From: Nectonema munidae
Taxonomy: Eukaryota > Nematomorpha > Nectonematoida > Nectonematidae
Length of the DNA stretch: 64,000 nt
Reading direction: 5' to 3'
NCBI GenBank assembly: GCA_030549495.1
Contig: JAUIRK010000633.1
Span: forward strand, 1-64,000
The notes under the pieces are model-generated. The model made no database searches, was not told where the DNA came from, and was given only the letters and a program-made list of their open reading frames with translations. Both the position numbers and the translations under genes were made by a program. Below, piece after piece: positions 31,766-43,648 of the stretch (its first letter is position 1; each line of letters begins with the position of its first letter).

Positions 31766-33890
31766 TGATTGGGATGAGTACCCACTTCACTCTAAGTTTA
31801 CAGAGGATTTTTAAGAATTCCGCTTTTCATTCACTAATTTTATATGCCAAAAAAATAGTTTAGGAAAATTTAGCTTCATATGTAACTCTTCCCATTTTTA
31901 GTATAAAAACGAAACTTTTTCCTTCAAAGTATTTTTCATATTAATTGATTTTGTAAAAAATACAAAATTTGGTTCTTGCCTTTTTCAATTTAATGATTTA
32001 AAAATCTGGCCGTCCTAAATATACTTTTTTCATCATATTGAGTCTAACATAATCATCTTCTTCAGAATTGGGAAAAAAAATTGATATTGTGCTTTTACAT
32101 TTCTTCTGTAAGTGGACTTGTAGTATTTAAGGAAGGCTTGCTTTTTTAACATTTTATGGTATTTCCGTTCGCTTGAATTCTCGTTTAAAGAAATCTCTAA
32201 GCGAAATTTTTTGAGGATAGTGTAGCTGCTAAGAGCATTTCTGGCGATGAATACTCCTGTCTATTAAGTCAGAATTCGTTGTTAGATAAAGTAATCGTAG
32301 AACAAAAATGAATTATGATTTCTAAAAATAAAATCAAAGGAGCAGAAATATCATGAATTTTCGGTCTAGTTAGACAATGATGAAGCATAAAAGCGATACC
32401 GCTTCTTTTTAAGGTGCTCACTTAAAATTAAGCTATAAAATTTAAACAGAAAGCAGAGATAAATTTACTTTAAAACAAATGGTTATCGAGTTTCCATTTC
32501 TTTCCATATGTTCTCTCCGTGACCTGATATTTAGCCAAACGGAGCTTTATACTAATGAACATTTCAACGAGAATTGTAATGTACATGCAATTAGACAAAT
32601 TTTGTAGACGTTGGATTACTTCCAGTAAGTTTGCAAGCTTGTTCTCCATACAAATCTGGAGCGTAATTTTTGTATTCTTTTATTATTCTTGACTTCTATG
32701 CACAAGTTATGTGATGAATAGTTTTATCTACTAGAAGTTACATGACCAATGGTCCATTCGCCCAAATGTGCCTTCGTTAAATATCTTATTCGACCAAATG
32801 TCCAAGTTCTTTGAGAAGTGTGAAAAGTAATGAAGGTTGTTCTGAACAGATCTCCTTCTTAATTACATCGATATCATCATTGGTTATATCGAAAAGAGAG
32901 AAAATTATTTTATCGATCTCGTTTATATATATAAAAAGAAGTTTATTCCCAAATTAACTGTTAATTAGACAATGACATGCAGTATCCAGAGAGCTCGTTA
33001 TGGACTTACGTCCGCTCTCAAATTGAGAAAAATGGAACAGCCCGTAAAATCCATGAGAAATTGAAAGTTCTGAGGAAAACGCCCCTCTATCTGAACACCC
33101 CCCTCTGCCAAAAATATCGTCGGAAATGGTAGACAGTAACTTCAATTTATATCTGGAGTGGTAGAAATTATTACATACAAATTGAGCATGACGGATTTAT
33201 TGAACTTAGAAAAATTGATGTTAAATTTTTGATAAATCACGCAAACATTGAACTTTTGGAGAAAACTCAAAATTGATTGATATCATTTAACAAAAAATTC
33301 TTCACGCATGAAAGAGTTTATATATTTGATATGTAAGATACGTTTTTGGAGAAGTTTTATCTATCTTTTAACATAAAATATTTAAGCATTGGTAAAAGAG
33401 ACCAGATGCAACCAGAGGCAGCATGTTGATGTTTGTGTAACTATTATTCAAGATTCAGGCTTCTTCAAGTTTACCATGTAAAAATCGAGCAATCTTCCAC
33501 GTTGCTCACCAACAGTCCACTCTATATATCGTTTACGTTTTTCGTTTTATGTTTTGGAAAGAAAAGTTTTTTAATTCGTAGTAATGACAAAATTATTATG
33601 CATTTGTGTGAACTGCAGAACAGTTTATAAATTGATTTTTTTATTGAAAAAAATATATAAAAAATCTAAGACACAAAGTGTCTCAGTACAATGAAAAACA
33701 TACTTTTCATAGAAATTAAGAATTGTTATCATTTTATGACAAAGGTTTGGCAGAAAATAGAAGTTGAAGGAGCAGACAAAGAATTTAGGGGGGCATACAT
33801 TTTTATACGTAAAGCAGACATTTTTACCAAAAAAAAAGTAGTTAAAGCAAATATACTTTAAGAATTTCAGTAATGTGATAACAACACACT
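31766..33890. other. intergenic, no recognised features
   Basis: AT-rich sequence. The short open frames at 32,954 and 33,433 are low in information and resemble nothing known to me. 28,561-30,587 is likewise without clear genes apart from the fragments listed. Confidence 0.4.
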
Positions 33891-33896
33891 TTAATT

Positions 33897-36887
33897 TCAG
33901 CTAACTTTTCTGATTTATATTCTTTTAATCTGTTTGAATCTAATGTAAATATTAAATCTAGTGTTTTTTTACTACCCACTGAAATTTATTCTAAGTATTC
34001 TCTTAGCATTATCTCTTTAAACATTCAGTCTTTAAGATCTAAATTCTGCGAACTACAAGTTTTTATTGAGAAACTTAATTCCTACCTCAGGTTCCCCATT
34101 TCAGTTTTATGCTTACAGGAGTCTTGGCTATCTGACTTAGATACTAGCAGTTTTTCACTTGAATCATATAATATAGTTTCCTCTCCACTTGTTGTTTCGA
34201 AACATGGTGGATTAGTTTTTTCATTCATCAATCTTTATCTTACGAAATAGTAAAGTCTGGTTCATTTGAAAATCTTTGTGAGTTTCTATGTGTCAAAATT
34301 TTACTAGGTAGTTCCAGTTTTTTATTACATAATTTTTACCGCTTGCCAAATAAAATTAAGAAAGATATAAATTCTTTTAATGCACAGCTTAATGATTACT
34401 TTATGTATTTACCAGTAAATAGTCAAAACATTTTGTTAGGAGATTTTAATTTTGATTTATTAAGTTTTAAAAAATCTAGCTATATATCTGATTTCATTAG
34501 TACTATCATTTCTAATGCCTATTTTCCTACGATTACTACTTATACACGATCTAACTCCTTCACGCTTTTGGATAATTTCTTTTTACCGTTAAATAAGTTT
34601 GATTACGATTCTTTTGTTCTTGATACTGCTTTATCAGACCATTTTCCAATACTTATTTGTTTAAATTATCAATTACCTGAAAATAAAAGATTTACTAGTT
34701 ATTTTGATAAAAATAAGTTTAAAAACCTTGTTTCGAATTTTGACTGGAAAAACTTATCATTTTCTTTGAAGGAATTTCCTTCTATACTTTTGGAGAATAT
34801 AATTAATAGAATAGTTGTTTTTAAAGAAAGATCTAAAAAAATTTCTTACCCTAATAATTTATTGAAAAAGAAAGAATCCTGGGTAACCCCTTACCTTTTA
34901 ATGATGATACAGTCTAGAAATAGGTTACATCGAAAATGGAGGCAATTGAGAAATGATGATCTCAGAGTTAAGTTTGTGAATGTTAGAAATAAAGTTAAAT
35001 ACACAGTTAAATTTTTAAAAAAGAAATTTTACGAAAATTTATTGAGTAATTGCAACGACAGCAAAAGTACCTGGAAAATTGTGAACTCCCTTATGAAAAC
35101 AAATAACATAAACTCTGAGCTTTTAGCTTTAAAGATTAACGGATCTGAAGTAAGTTCGGAACAAACGTTATGCAACATTTTCAATGATCACTTCTGTAGC
35201 AATTTTGTTGCTGAATCAAATTCTTCATTTGAAATACGACAAAGTTTAAGTCACCATACTTCACCTTTTACTTTTAAACAAGTTTCTCTTAATGATGTAC
35301 TTATATCTTTGAATAGTTTGAAAAATTCAACTTGTGTTGATGTACATGGTCTTTCACTCTCAGATTTGAAGCTTGTAGAAAATTGGATCTCCCCTGCATT
35401 AATGACTGCATTTAATTCATGTTTTAAATACAATACTTTTCCTGGTATTTTGAAAAATAGTAGAATAATTCCCATACACAAAAAAGGAGCGAAAAACGAT
35501 GTTGCAAATTACCGACCGATTAGCATAATTTCTTCCGTATCTAAGGTTTTCGAAAAAGTTTTATTTAATCAAATAAACTCATTTTTCTCTCTTAATAACC
35601 TTTTTTCACCTTACCAATTTGGTTTTCGAAAATCCTATTCAACTGAACTTTTTCATTCTTTCTTTATAAATACGATAATCAACGCTATTGAAGCCAAGGA
35701 TGAAGTTTTTACGTTGTTCTTTGATTTAAGTCACGCTTTCGATTCTTTATCTCACCAAAAACTCTTGTTAAAACTTAAGTACTATGGTTTTTCCGAAAGT
35801 TCTCTCATATTTTTAGAGTCTTACTTCAAAGATAGATATCAGTGTGTTTCTCTAGGTAATTTTTTTTCTGAAAATAAAAAAATTATTTCAGGAGTACCAC
35901 AAGGTTCCATTATTGGACCCTTGTTTTTTAATATATATGTAAATGATTTACCCCATACTACAAATCAGGTAAAAATGTTTATGTACGCCGACGATATAAC
36001 TGCGATTTTTTCGGGGAAAAATCTGAATGAAATATTTCTTTTTGAACAGTTCAATTCGATTATAAAGTGGTTTGAGAACAATAATTTAAGTTTAAATTAC
36101 AAAAAATCTTTTAGTATGGTTTTTTCTTATAGAAAACTCGTTAACAAATTTGATGAGTTTTTTAATAAAATAAAATTTGCGAAAATTTCGAACTTTAATC
36201 TTTTGGGACTCCACATTAGTCATAATCTTTCTTCGGGACAAACATATTTCTGACTATTTGCCAGAAACTTGCTTATATTAGTGCTTCTTTAAAGACTGTC
36301 AAAAAATTTTTTCCTTTAAAAATCAATGATTGTCCTTAAAATACATGACCCTCTTTGTTCCTCATATAACATATAGTTTGCTTAATTGGGGTCATACCAA
36401 TAATACTAGAGTTTTTACTTTTCAAAAACAGACTCTCAGATTGATATTTGGTTGCAGAAAGTACTCCCATACAAATTTTTTGTTTGCATCATACTCCTTA
36501 CTTAAGTTTAGTGATCTATATCAAAGGAAAGTCGCATTATTTCTCTATAAACATATCAAGTTCTTTCTTCCAAGTATTTTTGATCAACTAATTGTTTTGA
36601 ACGTATGTATTTAATAGAACATCCCCACGATTTCCATTAACCATGATCTTGCCTCGTTACAAGTTTTTCAAATCATGCCAGTCATTTCTTTTAAATTATC
36701 TTTGTTATTTAATAACAGTCAGTTTGATACATCAAATTTCGATTTGTACTTTTCTTCTTTTAGAAACTATATTAAAAAATATTTTCTCTCGAAATATGAT
36801 TTTTCAACTTGTACAACCCCTAAATGTTTTGCTTGCAAATATACCAATAATACAATAAAAAAAAATATTTTTATTTGGAAATCATGA
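33897..36887 (+). mobile_element. nearly complete CR1/Jockey-group LINE
   Basis: The endonuclease starts at 33,897 in one frame: ISLNIQSLRSKFCELQVF and VLCLQESWL with the catalytic Glu. After one frameshift near 34,230, a 636-codon frame (to 36,253) continues with NILLGDFNFDLLSF, TALSDHFPILI, RIIPIHKKGAKNDVANYRPI, YQFGFRKSYSTELFHSFF, TLFFDLSHAFDSLSHQ, GVPQGSIIGPLFFNIYVNDL and MYADDITAIF. All endonuclease and RT catalytic motifs, including YADD, are intact. The C-terminus follows in other frames to about 36,887, ending with CTTPKCFACKYTNN. It is about 3 kb, 5'-truncated or lacking ORF1, and broken only a few times, so it is the youngest LINE here. Its closest relative in the window is the copy at 0.7-3.6 kb. 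Confidence 0.9.
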
Positions 36888-37309
36888 AGTCACACAAATT
36901 AATTTTTTTGGAAAAAAAATTCCAATATTTCATTGTTGACAATTTTTTTGTATACTCTTTCAAATACGAAACAATCATAAGATTATTCTTTCTTTCATGC
37001 AGCATTGAGCATTGTTGACTTCTTAAAACTCTTTGTTTTACAGTTGTATTGGCATAATATCAGTTGTTAGAGTATCGTTAGATAGATTGAGGCCGCCAAA
37101 CAATCTGCCTCTCCCCTCGCTATGGCTACGCCTCTGGACAAAGGATATATGAAATTAGTGTTAGCGAAACATTTGGTGGGGCTGAAGACCCATAATCACG
37201 GTAATTCAAGTTCTCTTAGAAAATAAATTTGGATCAGATGCAGAATGAAAGAGAATTTGAAATTTCATCAACAACTAAAAAATGGTGACAGCCAAAACAA
37301 GTTTATTCA

Positions 37310-38270
37310 CAATATAAAATAAAATATTTGCAAGTTTAACTTTGTAGTTATTTACATAACCACAAGCTTTCATGAACAATAAAGACACGGTTTTGTCAAA
37401 GGACAAAAATATGATTAAAATTATAAATTTTAACTTTTAAAGTTTTTTTAGAAAGACGAGATTCCATGAGCAGAACTAAAATTCATCGACAATAATAACC
37501 AAATTTTGTCAAGAGACAAAAAATGATTTAAATTATAAATTTATATACATGAAATATTGAAAGTTTTAAACTTTTATAGTTAACATATATATGAGGTTTC
37601 AACAACAATAAAAAAAAATATTGTGAAGAGACAAACAAACTTTTTTTTAGAATATATATTTGATAAAGAAAAATATAAAAAATGTTATTCTTTATAGTTA
37701 ATTTCATTTTGTTAGTAGGATATAAATTTAATACATGAAATATTGAAAGTTGTTAAATTTTATAGTTAACATTTATACGAGGTTTTATCGACAAACAAAA
37801 CATATTGTCAAGAGACAAAAAAACTTTTTTTCAGAATATATATTTGATAAAGAAAAATATAAAAAATGTTTTGCTTTATAGTTGTTAACCAATTTCATTT
37901 TGTTAGTAGGATATAAATTTAATACTGAAATATTGAAAGTTGTTAACTTTTATAGTTAACATATATACGAGGTTTTATCGACAAACAAAACAAGATATTG
38001 TCAAGAGACAAAAAAACTTTTTTTCAGAATATATATTTGATAAAGAAAAATATAAAAAATGTTTTGCTTTATAGTTGTTAACCAATTTCATTTTGTTAGT
38101 AGGATATAAATTTAATACTGAAATATTGAAAGTTTTTAACTTTTATAGTTAACATATATACGAGGTTTTATCGACAAACAAAACAAGATATTGTCAAGAG
38201 ACAAAAAAACTTTTTTTCAGAATATATATTTAATAAAGAAAAAAATATAAAAAATGTTATGCTTTATAGT
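37310..38270 (+). repeat. tandem array, ~190-bp period
   Basis: The phrase GAGGTTTTATCGACAAAC recurs at 37,779, 37,969 and 38,162, with a diverged form at 37,594; spacings are 185, 190 and 193. Each unit also has TTGTCAAGAGACAAAAAAAC, AGAATATATATTTGATAAAG and GAAATATTGAAAGTTGTTAA. The later units are about 95% alike by eye and the first ones (37,310-37,590) are diverged, so the array grew recently at its right side. About five units in all. Confidence 0.85.
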
Positions 38271-38283
38271 TCTCGATCAAATT

Positions 38284-38520
38284 TTATTTTTTTGTCGAAT
38301 AAATCTCCTTTTGCTTATTAACGAAATATCGCGTTGTCTTCTGAAATAGGTGACCAGGTTCGTCTTTTGGATGATTTATTCGGTATATTAAATAGCTGCG
38401 GGATCCACCTGTAATGCCTGGCTGAGTTTCAAGATTGTGATAAAATAACTCGTGGAAGCTCCACCTAGATTTATATCCCAATTCCTTAGAAATTTTGAAA
38501 GCTTTCTTATTTTTGATCAT
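38284..38520 (-). CDS. small ORF of unknown function, 78 residues
   Basis: It starts MIKNKKAFKISKELG and contains SRWSFHELFYHNLETQPGIT, GGSRSYLIYRINHPKDEPGH and LFQKTTRYFVNKQKEIYS. The sequence is rich in aromatic and charged residues with no low complexity, unlike the spurious frames nearby. An in-frame stop lies 9 bases upstream of the ATG, so this start is the only one unless an exon is spliced in. It begins right at the end of the 190-bp array. Not recognised; it may be a genuine small protein or an exon of a larger gene. Confidence 0.4.
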   Translation of the reverse strand: MIKNKKAFKISKELGYKSRWSFHELFYHNLETQPGITGGSRSYLIYRINHPKDEPGHLFQKTTRYFVNKQKEIYSTKK

Positions 38521-39136
38521 TTCTTTTCAAAACACATACTATTTATATTTTCCAGGATGAAAGCCTTAAAGTTAGAGATATTTGTCTTTTTAAATGCTTT
38601 TTTCTATTTTTCTTTAAATTAAAAACTTAGATTTCTACTTTTTGATTCAAGATTTGCCACCATGTTGGCCAGGCATTTCTATAAACTGAATACTAATGCG
38701 CTAATATACTCTTTCTGAACTTATGGACCATGGCCTCTAAGGGGTATATGGAGGCCATTCCAATCTTGTAAAAAATTAGAAAACCATAAACTTTTATCTT
38801 AAAAAAATTTTACAGTGAATTCGATCGCCACATATTAAACTTAATCTTTCATTTCCTGAAACAGGAATAAATTAAACTTTGAAACACTTAGTTTTTCTGG
38901 TTTTTAAAGTTCGAAATAAGCAAAAAATAATGATCAAGATACTTTTTCAAAGTGATAAAATTTTGAAAGTTGAAATCGGTTGGAGTCAAGATAATATATG
39001 ATATAGAAGAACTCTGAAGCATATACTTTTTAAAGATTGTTAAGATTTTATATTTTCAACAAATCAAGAAAATTACAAATAACATAAGTAGCTATGAGAA
39101 TATTGAAGGTTCATAAACGGAGAAATTGGGTGAAAA

Positions 39137-39250
39137 GGATTAGGGTATTGACCCAGTGGTCATAGTTCAATTCACGTATCGCACATCCCTTTCTGTCTAA
39201 CTATGCAAGATTCTTATAATTCTCGCTTAGAAGCAATATGTTCAAAAAAA
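39137..39250 (+). mobile_element. tRNA-derived SINE, family 2, diverged
   Basis: GGATTAGGGTATTGACCCAG and AGTTCAATTCACG form an A-box/B-box pair. The body CTTTCTGTCTAACTATGCAA matches that of the copy at 28.4 kb. An A-rich tail follows at 39,244. Confidence 0.4.
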
Positions 39251-39573
39251 AGATTTAAGGACTATTGTGTATAGAATGTATGCTGCTTGTCCAATATACA
39301 AGATACATTGGTCGTTGGCAGGATGTGGTTAGAGCGGGCTCTCGACTTCGCTAAATTTTTCACATCAAAGACAATTATGATAGAGTTTAGAGAATATTTA
39401 CGCAAAATTGGGATTGTTTTGTGAATCCACGCTAATCTTAGCACAACCTCACTCTAAAGATGAAAGATGAAAGAAATAATAAAAGCATTGCAAAAGCGGA
39501 TATAAAACTTTTGAGAATCTCTTTGTTAATTGTTTTTACTTTTACACCACACTAAGTCAATCGAACGCTTTAA

Positions 39574-39695
39574 CCCTTTGAGGACCGTTGGGATACTGGT
39601 GTCCCAAAAAATTGAAATCATCTGCTTTAGATATATAAAATTGCAATGAAAAATAAAACAGACGATTACTCTTCAAAATTCTGGTCCTCAAAGGG
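39574..39695. mobile_element. 122-bp TTAA MITE, piggyBac type
   Basis: Perfect 13-base inverted ends CCCTTTGAGGACC, flanked on both sides by TTAA (39,570-39,573 and 39,696-39,699). TTAA duplication and ends starting CCC are the hallmark of piggyBac. There is no coding capacity. Confidence 0.9.
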
Positions 39696-39988
39696 TTAAT
39701 CAAAAGAAGCAAAAGTTGTAACATTATAAAATGAGTATTTCTTATCTATGGTTGAGGGTTGTTATTCAAATTAATTGCATTCAACTTAAGAGTTTTAAGA
39801 TTTTTGAACTTAAACCCGAACGACCAGAATAATCAGACGATATCTAATGTAAAGCAGAAGATTTGAATTAAAGAGCATTGGTAAACGCAGACGATTTTAT
39901 TTTTGTAAAGTCGACATATGTTATTGTTCTCAGAAAATATGATGGTGGTCTTTACCCGATTAAATAAAATATAAATCTCCTAGCGAGT

Positions 39989-40933
39989 ATGTCCTCCACA
40001 CAAGATGTCAAACGACAATGCATTGGTGGTTGGATTCGTGGCGGAGTTACTATGAAATGGATAGCTGAGATTGCTATGACATCTGTGAGTATTGTCTACA
40101 ATGTTAGAATCCGAATGGATTCAAAGAAAGCAAAGAAGTGGAGGCATCAATAAAAACACACTCGTTTATATTTGCAATCCCTCAAATCTAAAATTTTACA
40201 AGATCCAAAATCATCTATGAAAAAAATGTCTCGCGACATCAAAGTTGATTCAAAGGCTAACCGAATTTTTGTGCATGCGCATTCAATATTCTATCAAGGA
40301 GCCCAAGATACCCTTAAACAAATACTATGAAAGCAAGAAGGCTTGAAAGAGCCAAAACAGTTCAACGACATTAGAAGCAACATGGACAAATCGTTGAAAT
40401 ATTTTCACAAATATGTTGATGCTGTTTTAAGCCGTCACAATTATAGATATATGACTTCAACACCTTATGAAGTAAAATGCGCTTTTGGAACCAAACATCC
40501 AGCTCAGAATCGTGGCTTCTGATGCCAAAAATGCCTCTTCATTTTTTCAAGTCTGACGAAAACGTGAACATCGAAGTTTAGGATAAAATTTAGCTATATA
40601 TCATTTTGGCTTGGCTGAAACGAGAACACCTTAATCTTAATCATGTTTGGACTCAAGGTATTGCTCCTGTAAATACAGCAAAAAAATGTTTTCTGTTTTT
40701 TGGCCAACCAACTTCTCGCCTTCTTTGAGTCCAGCTTTAAACTACTTAGACTATGATGTATGGGTGGCAAATTGCAGCAGTCTACTAACAAAACTTCTCA
40801 TCAAAGTGTTGATTGCCTTAAACAAGTGATAAAGCAGATGAGTCGCAGGACTTCATCAAAAAAAGATGCAGATTTTTCAGATGGGGTGTTAGTTAAAGCT
40901 GTGATTGACAATTAAGGCGGCCATGTTGAATAA
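39989..40933 (+). pseudogene. Tc1/mariner-like transposase
   Basis: It starts MSSTQDVKRQCIGGWIRGG and VTMKWIAEIAMTSVSIVYNV (helix-turn-helix DNA-binding head). Later come FGTKHPAQNRG, and in another frame SPSLSPALNYLDYDVWVAN, equivalent to the 'PPSSPDLNPLDY.VW' box that carries the third catalytic acidic residue in Tc1-like elements. SVDCLKQVIKQMSRRTS and GGHVE end it. The Tc1 family with this start and with the FxTKHPAQ phrase is, from memory, abundant in caligid copepods. Several stops and deletions break it. Terminal repeats were not found. Confidence 0.75.
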
Positions 40934-41103
40934 AAATTATTATTTGACAATACTTTAAATGTGTGCTAAAATTTATTTTACGAAAGTTAAGTGTTTTTCA
41001 AAATCCTTCTTGTGAAATAAAGGTTTGCAATTTATTTAGTATAATTTTCTAAATTTTGTTTCCCCACCTTTTTAAACATTCTTTTGTAGTAATGATTTAG
41101 TTT

Positions 41104-41190
41104 AGAGCAGTGGTTCCCAACCGGGGGTCCATGGACCCCTAGGGGTCCATAGAAGAATTTCAAAGGGTCCATGGAAATTCTACTTCAAAC
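41104..41190 (+). mobile_element. hAT (Charlie/ZBED-type) left end
   Basis: GCAGTGGTTCCCAACCGGGG and GTCCATGGACCCCTAGGGGT are a classic end of Charlie-like hAT elements; TCCATGG and GGGTCC repeat inside. No matching right end is seen nearby. A weak tRNA-like piece (CGCTTAGTGGTTGGAG) is at 41,462. Confidence 0.5.
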
Positions 41191-41928
41191 TACTTATGCT
41201 GAATCTCCTTTAATATACTTCTATTTTCCAAATCAATATAAATATATATATTTAGAGCTTTTTTAAATAAATATTTTCTTCCCTTTTTTAAAGTTTCATA
41301 TTTTGAATCTTTATATATCCTTTTTATAGTGGTTATACTACAGCTAATCGGCTTTTTAGCTACTCATCTCTTACTTAAATCTTCCTCGCATTCTCACTAA
41401 TGAAGATTACTGAACGAGTTTTCTACTGTATTGGATTAATCGTGAACAATAGCGTCCAAATCGCTTAGTGGTTGGAGAATTAATCAATTGCTGCTCATGA
41501 ATTAAACTCTTTCTATAATAAATTCTTACTTACTTACAATATTTTTGAAAAATTTATATTTTAATTGGAAAAAAAATTTTACTTTAAAAGTTCTTTTCAT
41601 ATTGATCATTTTGTTCTTTAATTTTTTTCAATCCTATATTTGTCCAGGTTTGATGATTTTAAAATGTGTTAACCTAGAAATTCGTTCTAGAAACGAATAC
41701 GATTATGTTCCTGCAAAAAAAACAAAACACCTTGAATAAATCAAATGATCTTTTATTCAAAAAAACTTGAAGCTATATATTTCATAAATTACAAACACCT
41801 AGTTATATATTTTGTAAATTTTTTTCGCATATTTGCTTCTATATCTCATTTTAAATTTCCATCATGTAAAATTTTAAGTCACACAAAATCTAACAGTATT
41901 TTGTGTTTGTAAGTAAAAGTTCGTCTTT

Positions 41929-42522
41929 TTAACTAATTTCTCTACCATATGTTACTTTATTTCTCAAAAATTGTTTATACTTCAAAGCGATGTAATCCTT
42001 CTTCTCTATTGTTTTAGATGCAAGGAAATATGGATGATGAGGAAAAGTGAGATTTGGTTCTTTGCTTGTGGGAAAATTTTTCTTTTCATATGCCTCTTCA
42101 TCGATTCTATTTGACATTACGAATTTGGGATGAGTATTTTTGATTTGCTTTAAATACTTTTCACGAAGCAATTCCTTTAATATACTTTTTTTGAGCGTAT
42201 CTTTGGAGTGTCTGTCAATCAAAGGAAAGTAATGACCGTCACTTTGATATCCTGGAGCTTTTGTTGCAATGTTTATCCCTTTTTCAGGATGCGTGTGGAG
42301 AATAAAAGGTATAAGTTTCGCTGAACCTTCTTCAGTATTTTCGTGATCAAGAGGATTTGCCTCCATTTCTATGTTAACATTCAGCTCCTTTTCTCTCTTC
42401 AGGTAGTGGATTCTTTTTCGAACTATTCAAAAAAGGGAAAAATATTATAAATGAAGAAGGATACGCCTACAATAAATAATTTCTGAACGAATATTTTCTT
42501 CATCTAACTTTATATCTGGCAT
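41929..42522 (-). CDS. two-exon gene for a 183-residue protein of unknown function
   Basis: Exon 1 is 42,522-42,465 and starts MPDIKLDEENIRSEIIYCR. A 42-base GT-AG intron (42,464-42,423) is removed; reading through it would hit a stop. Exon 2 (42,422-41,929) continues RKRIHYLKREKELNVNIEME, ANPLDHENTEEGSAKLIPFI, LHTHPEKGINIATKAPGYQS, DGHYFPLIDRHSKDTLKKSI, then SNRIDEEAYEKKNFPTSKEP, FPHHPYFLASKTIEKKDYIA and ends VTYGREIS. Phases fit (1 + 2 bases). The protein is basic, hydrophilic, without signal peptide or membrane segment, and rich in His, Pro and Lys. The exon lengths and the tiny intron match the compact parts of SAE1, and the frame is undamaged, so it looks like a live host gene. I do not recognise it. 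Further upstream exons are possible. Confidence 0.65.
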
Positions 42523-43492
42523 TCTCCCAGAGTTTAAAACTTTTTCTCAATGATAAACATATTTGATCAATGATTAAAAACTTTTAGAGTAACTTTTTCA
42601 TTTCAACAAAAAATTTTTTTTTAACTTTTCTATTTATTTTCCAAATAGTTTTTATATTATTCAGAATTTGTACATTGTGAATATCAATCGTTTATATCCA
42701 CGAAGAGAAAGGATTTTTGTTATGAAGACCGAGTACCTGTCTTAATCTTTGCATGCTCTTCCCAGATGCGATTTATATTTAATTTAATTCTTCTCTCAGA
42801 TTTGAATTTTTAGAAAATATCTAAAAAATAAGTTCCTTTTTGTTAAATTTACTGAAACATTAAAATTTTCTAATCGAGAGTTCGATAAAAATCTTTTTGA
42901 AATCTTTTTGTTAATTAAAAGGTTTAAATTAAATATAGAAAAAGATTTAAAACATTGGAAAAAAGCGTCCAATCCTTTTTCTCATAGGCTTTTCAACGCT
43001 GGAGAATGCTATATATAATCTATTTTATAAATTTAAATTCACTCAACCCTCCCTAATTCAGACCTTATTTCTCCGAATCCTTCATAACCGCGCAAATAAT
43101 TTATTTCTTACAGTTTTTCTTCTCTTTTCTCACTTGAATACAATAAAGATGAAAAGATAACATTTTTACACAAAAATAATTATGCATTTTTTGTTTCTAG
43201 TAAAATAATTAACTTATGTTAGTAATATTGGGATATATTCCCTAAAATTTGACAGCAAACTTTTATAGACGGACATGGACACATGAAGTTTGTGTAAAAT
43301 AAATTTTGTTAAACGTCGTATACGTAAATGAATAACTTGCGAATTATCTAGTGGATTCCACAAAAAAAGTGCATTTAAGTTAATTGAACTAAAAAGTATA
43401 AAAGAATATAAAAGTTTAAGAATTTTGATGTGCAGAATTTGATTTAAAAACCTATCATATTTGTTAAATATAATTTGATGCGTACGATTTTA
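42523..43492. other. sequence upstream of the 183-residue gene
   Basis: AT-rich, no ORF or repeat recognised. Confidence 0.4.
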
Positions 43493-43648
43493 GGGGCGTG
43501 AGTAGGGTGTTGATTAGCTACTGGGTTTCGATAACTCAAGGTGTTGGGTTCGATCCCGCATCAAGCCTTCTTTCCTCATAGTCAGATACAAGCAGCGCAA
43601 TTGTGCCTTCACGGTGAAAACAGTCCACGGTACCCTTACCTTTTAGTT
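43493..43648 (+). mobile_element. tRNA-derived SINE, family 1, copy 1
   Basis: It starts GGGGCGTGAGTAGGGTGTTG and has a B box GGTTCGATCCC after AACTCAAGGTGTTG. The body CAATTGTGCCTTCACGGTGA and TACCCTTACCTTTT ends it. Copies on the minus strand at 51.4 and 62.3 kb share head, B box and tail. Confidence 0.75.

Noticed and set aside
37310-38270. Possible CRISPR-like array
   Set aside because: The units are ~190 bp and similar throughout, with no unique spacers; this is an ordinary eukaryotic tandem array.
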